A stretch of DNA of 64,000 nucleotides from positions 172,616 through 236,615 of the forward strand of contig CAJMMO010000003.1 in assembly GCA_905214545.1 (NCBI GenBank), in the 5' to 3' direction. Positions within the stretch are counted from its first letter, which is position 1; each line of letters opens with the position of its first letter. Positions 25,886-34,650 of the stretch are shown in pieces. Both the position numbers and the translations under genes were made by a program. This DNA is from an uncultured bacterium. GTDB taxonomy: Bacteria; Bacillota; Bacilli; Lactobacillales; Lactobacillaceae. Below the pieces are notes generated by a model. That model was given only the letters and a program-made list of their open reading frames with translations, made no database searches and was not told the origin of the DNA.

Positions 25886-27657
25886 TTTTTAATGATCTTT
25901 TTATCAAGGAAATCAGATACAAGGCCATTAATCACAGGCTCAAAGTCCTTACGTGATCTATACACTTTTTCAGATTTATTCTCTTCCAACACTGTCATGA
26001 GTTGATCGTAAGCTGCCTTGTTTTTTTGGAGCTTTATTAATTGTTTTTGGTCTTTTGAAGATAATTCTGCAGTCCTATCGTTTAAATCGTCAAACTTAAC
26101 TTGATCAAAGAAACTGCTTAATTTTGGAATCATTAATTTGATGCGATCATCATTAATCGCATAGCTTCTTTGCAGCGGCTGCATGACAGTATATTCACGA
26201 TAAATGAATTCACTATTTTCATGAATCTGCGAAAGATCATTTTCCGCAAAATTCGTATATAATTTTGTAATTTGTTGACGGTTTTCTTTAGAAAACTCAT
26301 TTTTCTTCTTACCCAAAGGCTTTCTAAGTTTTTCATATATATTAGTAGCGTCAATAAACTGAACTTTACCTTTGCGTCTTGAAGTTTTATTTTTACTCAA
26401 AATCCAAATGTAGGTTGCCAACTCCGTGTTATAAAAAAGATCAGTTGGCAGGGCCACAATAGCATCTAAATAATCATTATCCAATAACCAACGACGAATT
26501 TGCGATTCCCCAGATGACGTGTCACCTGTAAAGAGTGGCGAGCCGTTCTCAATAATGGCCGCACGACCATTTTCATTCAATTTACTAATAGCAGACTGAA
26601 CAAACAATAATTGAGAATCATTTGTCTTAGGAAGGCCAGCTGGCCAACGACTGCTATCACCCTTTGAGTATTCTTCTTTAACCGCTGCTTCCTGACCTTG
26701 CTTAGCATCCTTACCGCCCCAGGGAGTACCAAATGGTGGGTTCTCTAACACAAAACGCATTTTCTGGTCTGGAAAGCAATCTTCCTTCAAAGTATCCGCA
26801 TGTTTAAAGTTATCAATATTTTGATTTTTGATCAGCATCTCTGCTAAACCCACAGCATAAGATTGGCCCATTAATTCTTGGCCAAAGAGGTGTACATCAG
26901 CTGTTGGATTCAAATGCTTCAAGTAGGTATATGCTGTGGACAGCATGCCGCCAGTCCCACAAGCCTGGTCTAATACTGTAATAACTTTATTGTCCTCAAA
27001 AAGATCGTCACTGCCTTCAGCAAGAAGCAGCGAGACACAGAGCCGAATGATATCGCGACCAGTATAAAATTGCCCGGCATCAACGTTCTGATAAAATCTG
27101 GCAATCAAATTTTCAAAGATATATCCCATCTTGATGCTGTCAAACTTGGCAACACTAAGATCAAGTTCAGAAAACGCCTTAACTACTGAATATAGGCACC
27201 CGCCCTTATCCATTTTGTCGATGTGGCTCTCGATGTCCAAATTACGCAAAATTTCTTGAACATCCTGAGAAAACCCTGACAAGTATGACTTGAAATTGGC
27301 ATTAATATTGTCTGGGTCATTGCACAATTCCTTAAGGTCAAATTTACTGGTGTTGTAAAATTGAAAGCCGCTGATTTTATACATAGCTTTATAAGGATAT
27401 TTTTGCATTGCCTCATACTGTGCCAAAACCTTATCCTTGGTCGGCTCCAGAGCACACTCAAACCTTCTGATAATTGTCATCGGGATGATAACATCGCCGT
27501 ACTTATCCGGCATATAAATGCCACGCAACTTATTAGCGATTGCCCAAATAAAGTTAGCTTCAGGCGTAATATCTATCGGTTTCTCATCCCATGAAGTATC
27601 AATTTTTACCATCTTATTTATATTCTCTTTTTCAAATCCCGTTAAATTGTCAAACAT
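25882..27657 (-). CDS. hsdM: Type I DNA methyltransferase, HsdM main part
   Basis: A 591-residue N6-adenine methylase: the HsdM N-terminal helical bundle (1-160), FYTGRDIIRL (~197-206), SAM motif DQACGTGGM (230-238) and catalytic NPPF (306-309). Compared with full HsdM proteins it stops early. The missing 110 residues follow in another frame after ATT AAA AAG TGA. Adding one A to the A5 run joins both frames into a ~705-residue protein. With HsdS it methylates the host target and protects it from HsdR. Whether the split enzyme is active is uncertain. Confidence 0.9.
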   Translation of the reverse strand: MFDNLTGFEKENINKMVKIDTSWDEKPIDITPEANFIWAIANKLRGIYMPDKYGDVIIPMTIIRRFECALEPTKDKVLAQYEAMQKYPYKAMYKISGFQFYNTSKFDLKELCNDPDNINANFKSYLSGFSQDVQEILRNLDIESHIDKMDKGGCLYSVVKAFSELDLSVAKFDSIKMGYIFENLIARFYQNVDAGQFYTGRDIIRLCVSLLLAEGSDDLFEDNKVITVLDQACGTGGMLSTAYTYLKHLNPTADVHLFGQELMGQSYAVGLAEMLIKNQNIDNFKHADTLKEDCFPDQKMRFVLENPPFGTPWGGKDAKQGQEAAVKEEYSKGDSSRWPAGLPKTNDSQLLFVQSAISKLNENGRAAIIENGSPLFTGDTSSGESQIRRWLLDNDYLDAIVALPTDLFYNTELATYIWILSKNKTSRRKGKVQFIDATNIYEKLRKPLGKKKNEFSKENRQQITKLYTNFAENDLSQIHENSEFIYREYTVMQPLQRSYAINDDRIKLMIPKLSSFFDQVKFDDLNDRTAELSSKDQKQLIKLQKNKAAYDQLMTVLEENKSEKVYRSRKDFEPVINGLVSDFLDKKIIKK

Positions 27658-27660
27658 AAT

Positions 27661-27704
27661 AAAAGTGTGCTCGTCCTAATCATCTGACCAGAAGGCACAC
27701 TTTT
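27661..27704 (-). terminator. Hairpin in hsdM leader
   Basis: AAAAGTGTGC and GCACACTTTT arms with a 24-nt loop. On the minus strand it would end transcription from the 27952-39984 operon just before hsdM. The interval 27705-27951 has no gene; it is AT-rich and must hold the hsd promoter, which I could not fix. Confidence 0.6.
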
Positions 27705-27951
27705 CTATTTTCTTTCCAGCACAGTAACACATTCTACGTGCCATGAGCTGATGTTATCAATTACACATTCTTGATTAACCGCTACTCTACAAAATTATCT
27801 TTGCTTAATCAAAAATATTGTGTTTGTTAACTCGCTTTCATAATTCCAAATCTTCCCTTACTTTTGAGACGAATAGTAAGTCTCAAGTTATTACCGGTTT
27901 GCGGGAACACATAAGTTATAAAAAAGTGATTTAAGATGTTTGTGGAAAAAG

Positions 27952-28503
27952 CTAATCATTAAAAAACGTTACCAGACTTAATGCTGATCCAATATCCAGG
28001 TCAAATGTTTCAGAGTGTGTTGTGCCATCAAAATCCTTTAAATCAATTTTTAGCTTAAATGCTGTAGTAGATAGATTAATTTTATCAACGCTATGTCCCT
28101 CTACTATTAAACTCTTAATTTTATCTGGTAGATTTCTATTTCTCGTGTTATTTTCACTAACTGCAATAGTAGCCTTATATGATTGACCTGGAGCAATCAA
28201 TTGATGGTGCATTGCTGAAAATGGATTATTCTTCAATGGTATATATTCACCAGATAAAGACGGGTTCGCTTCAACACTAGTAATATATGTCCCAGTTCCA
28301 CCAAAATTCTTTATTACTAAATTCCAAAACAAAGATTTCTTTATTTGCTGACTCTGTATGTAGGCAATGACATAGGGCTTCCTTGCCTCTTCAAATAATT
28401 CTTTAGTTTGTTCCCTATTTTGGTGCGTTTGAAATAGAGCAAATCCAGATATAACAAGAGCAATAACGCTTGCTATAGCACTAACAATAGCTGGCCAAGC
28501 CAT
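27952..28503 (-). CDS. Single-pass membrane protein with beta-rich domain, last gene of defence operon
   Basis: The start is ATG 28503, directly after the helicase stop (28505); longer frames overlap the helicase gene. 183 residues: an N-terminal helix (AIVSAIASVIALVISGFALF, ~5-24), a charged helix (QNREQTKELFEEARKPYV), then a soluble beta domain (FWNLVIKNFGGTGTYITSVE) like the Ig-fold tails of many small membrane proteins. No family is recognised. The TM-plus-charged-helix-plus-beta plan is similar to the 19532 protein. Its position as ninth gene suggests an accessory role. Confidence 0.65.
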   Translation of the reverse strand: MAWPAIVSAIASVIALVISGFALFQTHQNREQTKELFEEARKPYVIAYIQSQQIKKSLFWNLVIKNFGGTGTYITSVEANPSLSGEYIPLKNNPFSAMHHQLIAPGQSYKATIAVSENNTRNRNLPDKIKSLIVEGHSVDKINLSTTAFKLKIDLKDFDGTTHSETFDLDIGSALSLVTFFND

Positions 28504-28504
28504 A

Positions 28505-30397
28505 CTACTTGTACCTCCCCATGACAATATCCTTAACTTCTTGTAGATAATCATCAGTATATTCAGGTACAAGCAATTGACCATCAATGGCATCGATCAT
28601 AACCTTTTCTTTATCCTTCAGCTTTTTGTAGACAGTATTATCAATGAACCCCATATGAGCAACATCACCCTTAGTCATCAAATAATAATACCTAGTGTAC
28701 TGATGTGCTGGCAGTCCCAGACGATTAATTCGATCTCGCGACTGCAACATAAAAGTCAGGTTAAAGTTGTATTCAAAGTAAACAGCATCGTGCACCGTCT
28801 GATGTAGCGAAATAGATTCACCTAACGTATTAGGGTTAGAAACCAATACCTGAGCATCACCAGTACGGAAATTGTTAATCATTCCTTCGCGGTCTTGCTT
28901 TGGGGTGGCCCCATAAATCAAGGTAGGTTTAATTCCCATACCGTTGAGAGTATCAGTGATCTTCTGCATGGTGCCAACAAACATCCCCCAAACAAGGACT
29001 TTTTTGCCCTGACTAACTAACTTATCAATTAAGTCAATCCCCATCTCAAACTTAGGCGATTTAATCCTTGCTAAATCATACTTCTTGTAAGCCTCACCGC
29101 TGCTAACATTCTTTTTTTCAATCTCCGCTGATTGCTTGTCCCAAATACCAGAATCTCCATCAATTAACCCTAATTCCTTGTAATTGATATTGCTGGCTAA
29201 CAGAGCTGGATTAGTCGATGCCTGGAGTATCCTAATAAAGGTAGCCAACGTCCCATTTTCGGTTTCGTAAATCGCTTGCGACAACATCTGCTGATCCGGA
29301 GATGGATCTACCACCTTAATGATATCTGGATCTGGCTTAGGCACATGCAGATCTTCCTTATTTGTTCGCCAGAAAAATGGCGATAACTTCTTATTCACAT
29401 CTTCTGGGTCAATATTGTTCAAAGTCGTTAAATCCCAAGCAAAGAATGATGAATATTCATCGGGGTACATCAAATGTAAGAAATTATAAATATCTCTAAA
29501 ACCATTTGGAATTGGTGTCCCCGTTAAAACATAACGGTAATGTGGTGCCTGGCTTAAATTGAGGGCCGCCTTGGCGCGTTGACCTCCGACGCCCTTTACC
29601 CGGTGGACTTCATCGAAAACTAACATAGTTTTTGAATCTAGTAAGTCATTAATGATGTTCAGCTTACTTTGTAAAGATTCATAGTTGATGGTAATTACAT
29701 CAGCTTCAACCCAATCATGCTTAATAGCGCCAACATTATTGTTATATTTTTTGTCCCGCATATTGAGATAATGCAGCTGACGCTTCGGACCAAACACAGC
29801 TTCAAATTCTGTCCGCCAAGCAGCAAAAGCATTTAATGGTGAAACTACTAACAGTTTATTAACTTCATCTATTCTCGGACTAGAAAGATAAGCAAAAGTA
29901 CCATACATCATCGCCGTTTTACCAGCGCCAGGCACTGAAAAATTAGCCGCTCGTTTCATGATAGTCATGAAGAAACTAGCTTTTTCTTGCTCTGGCTTAA
30001 GTGGCCGCGTAATTTCTTGACTAACGACCGCTTTGAAGTTATCAAACTCATGTTGCCAGCGAGGATCACCATCTTTGATAGTTAAACCAGCCTGACTTTG
30101 TTCCTTAATATAATACTGACGCTGTTGAACAAACTGATTAAACTTGTTGCTAGTTTGAACTTCAGGTAACCCTTTACGTTGCAGACGCCTATTAAGCTTC
30201 TTAACTAATTCAAGCAGTTGAACGTAAGTTAAATCTTCCTTAAAGGTCCGTTGTCCCGGATCTTCAAAGTACGGTCTAAAAATAGCTAAGCCACGCTGAG
30301 CTGTCTTGGACTCCAGTGTATGGTTACTATCATCTAATAGTTGAAAGAAACCGTCATTATTCTTAATGATGATTGGACTATCTGATTTCGTCTCCAT
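28505..30397 (-). CDS. SNF2-family DEAD/DEAH helicase
   Basis: 630 residues. Walker A FSVPGAGKTAMMYG (~150-165), Walker B LVFDEVHRVKG (DEVH), motif III VLTGTPIPNGF, motif V LVSNPNTLGESISL and motif VI QSRDRINRLG. This is a SWI/SNF-type double-stranded DNA translocase. The N-terminal ~120 residues are helical and basic and may bind DNA or partners. It overlaps the ParB-like gene by 20 bp. SNF2 motors occur in several defence systems (for instance DISARM DrmD), but this one stands with type III Mod and Res genes. Confidence 0.88.
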   Translation of the reverse strand: METKSDSPIIIKNNDGFFQLLDDSNHTLESKTAQRGLAIFRPYFEDPGQRTFKEDLTYVQLLELVKKLNRRLQRKGLPEVQTSNKFNQFVQQRQYYIKEQSQAGLTIKDGDPRWQHEFDNFKAVVSQEITRPLKPEQEKASFFMTIMKRAANFSVPGAGKTAMMYGTFAYLSSPRIDEVNKLLVVSPLNAFAAWRTEFEAVFGPKRQLHYLNMRDKKYNNNVGAIKHDWVEADVITINYESLQSKLNIINDLLDSKTMLVFDEVHRVKGVGGQRAKAALNLSQAPHYRYVLTGTPIPNGFRDIYNFLHLMYPDEYSSFFAWDLTTLNNIDPEDVNKKLSPFFWRTNKEDLHVPKPDPDIIKVVDPSPDQQMLSQAIYETENGTLATFIRILQASTNPALLASNINYKELGLIDGDSGIWDKQSAEIEKKNVSSGEAYKKYDLARIKSPKFEMGIDLIDKLVSQGKKVLVWGMFVGTMQKITDTLNGMGIKPTLIYGATPKQDREGMINNFRTGDAQVLVSNPNTLGESISLHQTVHDAVYFEYNFNLTFMLQSRDRINRLGLPAHQYTRYYYLMTKGDVAHMGFIDNTVYKKLKDKEKVMIDAIDGQLLVPEYTDDYLQEVKDIVMGRYK

Positions 30398-31670
30398 ACT
30401 TACTGAACAACTCCTTACTTAGTTGATTCAAGTCACGCATGTATTTTTGCAACTCTTTTAACTGGTCTTCACTCACTTCGTTATAACGTAGGCTCCCAAT
30501 GAGGCCACCATCTTCGTTCAAGTCATGATAATATTTCACATTTTGCTTAATATTACGAATGAATTTATCGACGGACTCACTGTTCCGTGCGTTCCGCATA
30601 TAAGTATCAAAAGTATCTCCTAAGGCTTCAACCGTATCATTTTCATCAGTTAAACTTTCCATCAAATCAGAGGTGGTATGAATTTCATCATCCTGTAGTG
30701 ATTCAGACAGATCATCAACAATGTCCGCGACATCATCATTAAAATCTTCGTTATCGACACTATTGACAACATTTTTACCATATTCACGAATATGAGTTCT
30801 AGCGGTATTCCCGCTAACACCAACATGAATCTGATAAAGAATCACACCGAAGTATGAGTTCATGGTTTCATTCTTACGAACCTGCGATTCTGAATCATCA
30901 CCAAAGTTCTTTGAAAGTGACTTTCCCATTTCATAAAACAGCGACCAGACCTTACTCTCCTTGATGATGTTGAAGTTATTGTCCGGAGCTCCAATAAATT
31001 TCAGAAACTTCTTCATGTAAACAGCACCATCATAATATTTCTTAACCTCAGTTGGGCGCATATGAGAATCCGCAGCATAGTCCGCCTGAGTCATGATTGG
31101 ATCATCGCCGCCAGTAGTTTGATAAATGTCAACAGCTAAGTCAACCGGATCATAATTTTGACGTTCTTCAACACCCATCTGAATAGCCAATTCCAGTTTT
31201 TTGATCTTAGCTCGTTCAGTTGAATTGTCATATGAGAATGGTAATACCACGGCTTCAAAATAAACTGTCCTACCAGTTGACTGGTGAATATTTCGTAAGG
31301 CAGTGAAGCGCCGATTACCATCGATAATTCTTCCATCATCAAGAACATAACCATATACCTGCTGGCCAGACTCCTGAATTGATTTTTCTGTTCGCTTCAG
31401 TGCTGAAGAATTATCCTGCTCAATTAACTTAGCAACAAAATTGTTATATTGTGGGTCTTCATGGTCATTTGCTGGGTGCAGCTCATCATGATACTGAGAA
31501 ATGCCTGTTGCGATCCGACCATTCTTATCATTGTAATAAAGGTATTCCAACGGAATTTTATAGACATCCAACGTCTCGGAACTAACACCATCCACCTTAA
31601 TTGGTAGCTTAGGCTTAGCTCCTGTCTTCTCTAAATTTCCTTCTTTAGCTAATTCAATTAGCGACAGCAT
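30378..31670 (-). CDS. ParB/Srx-fold protein in type III RM operon
   Basis: 430 residues. The ParB/sulfiredoxin-like core lies near residues 95-175, with DGRIIDGNRRFTALR as the phosphate-binding G-N-R-R motif preceded by KSIQESGQQVYGYVLDDG. A helical part (~185-300; TQADYAADSHMRPTEVKKYY) resembles a helix-turn-helix, and the C-terminal end is acidic and coiled. ParB-fold proteins bind CTP, nick DNA or act as DNA-binding regulators. Its place between Res and the SNF2 helicase, with 1-bp and -20-bp junctions, implies a part in one complex or regulon. The exact function is unknown. Confidence 0.78.
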   Translation of the reverse strand: MLSLIELAKEGNLEKTGAKPKLPIKVDGVSSETLDVYKIPLEYLYYNDKNGRIATGISQYHDELHPANDHEDPQYNNFVAKLIEQDNSSALKRTEKSIQESGQQVYGYVLDDGRIIDGNRRFTALRNIHQSTGRTVYFEAVVLPFSYDNSTERAKIKKLELAIQMGVEERQNYDPVDLAVDIYQTTGGDDPIMTQADYAADSHMRPTEVKKYYDGAVYMKKFLKFIGAPDNNFNIIKESKVWSLFYEMGKSLSKNFGDDSESQVRKNETMNSYFGVILYQIHVGVSGNTARTHIREYGKNVVNSVDNEDFNDDVADIVDDLSESLQDDEIHTTSDLMESLTDENDTVEALGDTFDTYMRNARNSESVDKFIRNIKQNVKYYHDLNEDGGLIGSLRYNEVSEDQLKELQKYMRDLNQLSKELFSKYGDEIR

Positions 31671-31671
31671 C

Positions 31672-34647
31672 CTAATTCGACTCCCCGTTTTCCAACTTAT
31701 TAATCAAGTCATGCACCTCTTGTTCACTAGTAGCCATTCGATAATAAACTCCTGATTCCTGCAAATGATCAAAGTACTTTTGCTGAATAATTCGAATTTC
31801 TTCATCACCCAACCGCATGTTTTCAGCTTTAGTTTCAATCACTAAATAAATTGGCTTATTACCATGTTCAATCTTAAAGATAAAGTCAGGTGTAGTCGTT
31901 CCGTTATCAAAGCGCGGAATCTTAATAGCCTTTTTTGGTAATTTCCCAAAGACACTAATCTTCGGGCCATACGACCGTTGTAAAATTTTTAATTCTGGAT
32001 CAGCACTGTCATAACGCAGCGGTGGCCGATCATACAAGTACTTTTCATCAGAAGTCGAATCTGACTGGTATACGCCAAGTACGCTAGCCGGAACCGAATC
32101 CACAAACTCTTGCTTTTTAGCATTGTAAATCGATGTTGAAGATGAAAAGTTCAGTGGTTCATAGCTATAAGAAGTCTTAATTCGTTCATTAAATTGATTG
32201 TTAAAAGTGCGAATTAAATTGCCAAGTGTCTTCTCATTGATGTAGTTAGTATTATTTTTCAAACGCTTAATCGCTTTGATCATCAAATTGTTAAGCAAAT
32301 TAACCGGTAAATCAGTACCCTTAGCCAAGAGTTTAAGAAATTTACCATAATTCATGGTTAAGAATTCAGTAATATAATCCGACTGCGTTTCCCGAACGGA
32401 AGCCACATTCTCATCAGTTACCACTTCTTGATGAACCATTTGAGGACGCTGTAAAACAAAGATCTTATTATCACTATCATTAAAGACATTTCGAGCAACA
32501 GTTTCAGCATCTTGATCAACCGATGAATCAAACTTAATCATTTGCCGTTTAGCTAGTTGCAGCCACAAATTCTTTAATTGTTGCCAATTTTGTTTACGCA
32601 ACTTAACAGTTGTGCTGTCTTTAGAGTTTTTATCCCGAATTCTGTCCTTAGCAACCTTAGTTTCTTGAACTAATTCTGGATAAAGTTGACACAAAGCATC
32701 GTAGCCGGACATAGTTTGACCATCGAGATCAACATCTTTTTTGAACTTATTAGAACGAGTAATCACATTATGAGCATCTAAATCATCAAGCAACTGATCC
32801 TCATCAAACTTAGGGTCAGTTTTTTGCTTAGCCTTAACAATTAGCTTGATCATGTCATCAGTTAGTTCATCTTGGTTCAGTTTAATCGGTGAATCATCAT
32901 TAATTTCACCCACTAATTTCTGAGCGAAATCTCGCTCATCATAACCAATTAAGAACGACAATCGACTCTGCCACTCATCCTGACTCAGACGGTGACCTGT
33001 TTCATCAACTGGCAACCGCAATCCACGACCAACTTCTTGAATCTTACTAATTTCTGAGCCAGAAGTCCGTAGCTTAGCAATAGTAAAGACATTCGGATTG
33101 TCCCAACCTTCACGCAGCGTCCATTTAGAAAACATAAAACGGCGGGTTAACCAGTTACCATCTTTATCCTTAAAGCTGAGCAGTTTTTCCTTATTGCTTA
33201 GGATATCTTCAACTTCAGCCTGAATATCGGCGTCTGAACTCCCTCTATCTTCACTGAAGTAACCAGCATAGACATCTTGGTGTTCAGACTGCAAACTCTT
33301 CAAGGTAGCCTGCAAGAATGAACAATATTCTTTTTCCCGATCATCAATTGCCATTTCGTAACGATCAATTAATTTTTTTAGTTTCTTGGTCAAAATGGCT
33401 TCAAAGTGCTTAGCAAGCCACCCCTTACCATTATTCTCGCCACGAAAACTAGAAATACTATCAATGAAGAATAAGGATAGAGTTTTAATTTTTGGCGCGT
33501 TATCTCCTGAATTAAGGCGCAAGAAGTTCTCCTCTTCAGCCTTAAAATGACAGTCTAGAGCTTGTGAGATAATTTCATCTTGGTAATTTTCAGCAAAAGT
33601 ACCAGGAATCAGTTTCATATCCTTAGACAAAGATAATCCATTTGATAATTCACGGTCGGTTCCACCTGCATAGGTAATATTGCCTTCAAAGCCAGCATCC
33701 ACATCAGCCAGATTTTCGCCTACGCTTAATGAATAGTCTTTGCCACCCTTGGTCAAAACTAATTCTTTAGCTTTGACTTGCTTAACCTTATACAAGTTAT
33801 TTGCCTGTTCTTCTGGCATGTCAGGATAATCAATGTCGATGCCCTTAACCAGACCCTGGTTGAAACTGTCCACGGCGTCCAAGTTAAATTGAGGTTCACC
33901 ACGATAGTAATCAACCTTAGTGACTTTGTTCTTACCCCGACCAGTAGTCGTTTCTGGAAAAGTAGCGCCAAAGCGGACAATTAATTGAGGGTTCATCTCT
34001 TCGATATCTTCGTAAAACTTTTTACCACGAGGAAAGCGCTGTGGTTCGTCAATAATGACGACTGGTCGAGTAGCGGAAATGGCCTTAATCGGAGAAGTTT
34101 CTCCGCCAAGTAAAGTCTGATCATAATCATCACGGTGCATGGACTTAGAATGAAGCATCCCTTGATTAACCAGCAGCACCTCAATTTGATTAGTATTCTG
34201 TCTAGTTGCCTCCACAAATTCAGATAGCTGTGCCGGGAAGTTACGACGGCCTGAACGTGTACTAAAATCACCTGCGTTAATGACGTTTAATTGTACCCGA
34301 GTATTTTCATAAAATTCACTAAAATGCTGTTTAGCATAATCACTGGTAATGAAACTACGAGTACCCTCTTTAATACTTGGGCTAGGCACTGCAATGACAA
34401 ACTTGAATAGGCCATACTTTTGGTGCATTTCATACATCATCCGGGTGTAGACATAGGTCTTCCCAGTTCCCGTCTCCATCTTGATGTCAATATTGGCTTC
34501 ATCCCTATAACGACACCTAATCAGTGGATTGGCATAAATGTAATTAGCATCTGGATTATTACTCATGGTATCCATGCCTGGGAAAGCTTTATCAATAGCA
34601 GCTAGGGCATCAGTTTGGTGTTGTAAAGTTTCTAGTTTAATCTTCAT
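31672..34647 (-). CDS. Type III restriction enzyme, Res-like helicase-nuclease
   Basis: 991 residues. SF2 helicase with Walker A METGTGKTYVYTR (58-64 as core), VVIIDEPQRF (DEPQ, ~205), FGATFPETT and the late motif EVGRGLRLPVD. The C-terminal PD-(D/E)xK nuclease reads TTPDFIFKI, then VIETKAEN (P-D, E-T-K) at about 920-950. Type III Res needs Mod and cuts DNA near two inversely oriented unmethylated sites. It lies 3 bp after mod. All catalytic motifs are visible, so the enzyme looks functional. Confidence 0.92.
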   Translation of the reverse strand: MKIKLETLQHQTDALAAIDKAFPGMDTMSNNPDANYIYANPLIRCRYRDEANIDIKMETGTGKTYVYTRMMYEMHQKYGLFKFVIAVPSPSIKEGTRSFITSDYAKQHFSEFYENTRVQLNVINAGDFSTRSGRRNFPAQLSEFVEATRQNTNQIEVLLVNQGMLHSKSMHRDDYDQTLLGGETSPIKAISATRPVVIIDEPQRFPRGKKFYEDIEEMNPQLIVRFGATFPETTTGRGKNKVTKVDYYRGEPQFNLDAVDSFNQGLVKGIDIDYPDMPEEQANNLYKVKQVKAKELVLTKGGKDYSLSVGENLADVDAGFEGNITYAGGTDRELSNGLSLSKDMKLIPGTFAENYQDEIISQALDCHFKAEEENFLRLNSGDNAPKIKTLSLFFIDSISSFRGENNGKGWLAKHFEAILTKKLKKLIDRYEMAIDDREKEYCSFLQATLKSLQSEHQDVYAGYFSEDRGSSDADIQAEVEDILSNKEKLLSFKDKDGNWLTRRFMFSKWTLREGWDNPNVFTIAKLRTSGSEISKIQEVGRGLRLPVDETGHRLSQDEWQSRLSFLIGYDERDFAQKLVGEINDDSPIKLNQDELTDDMIKLIVKAKQKTDPKFDEDQLLDDLDAHNVITRSNKFKKDVDLDGQTMSGYDALCQLYPELVQETKVAKDRIRDKNSKDSTTVKLRKQNWQQLKNLWLQLAKRQMIKFDSSVDQDAETVARNVFNDSDNKIFVLQRPQMVHQEVVTDENVASVRETQSDYITEFLTMNYGKFLKLLAKGTDLPVNLLNNLMIKAIKRLKNNTNYINEKTLGNLIRTFNNQFNERIKTSYSYEPLNFSSSTSIYNAKKQEFVDSVPASVLGVYQSDSTSDEKYLYDRPPLRYDSADPELKILQRSYGPKISVFGKLPKKAIKIPRFDNGTTTPDFIFKIEHGNKPIYLVIETKAENMRLGDEEIRIIQQKYFDHLQESGVYYRMATSEQEVHDLINKLENGESN

Positions 34648-34650
34648 GGT

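Noticed and set aside
30378..31670. ParB-like gene as plasmid partition protein
   Set aside because: No ParA, no parS-like repeats, and its position inside the restriction operon argues for a defence-linked role.
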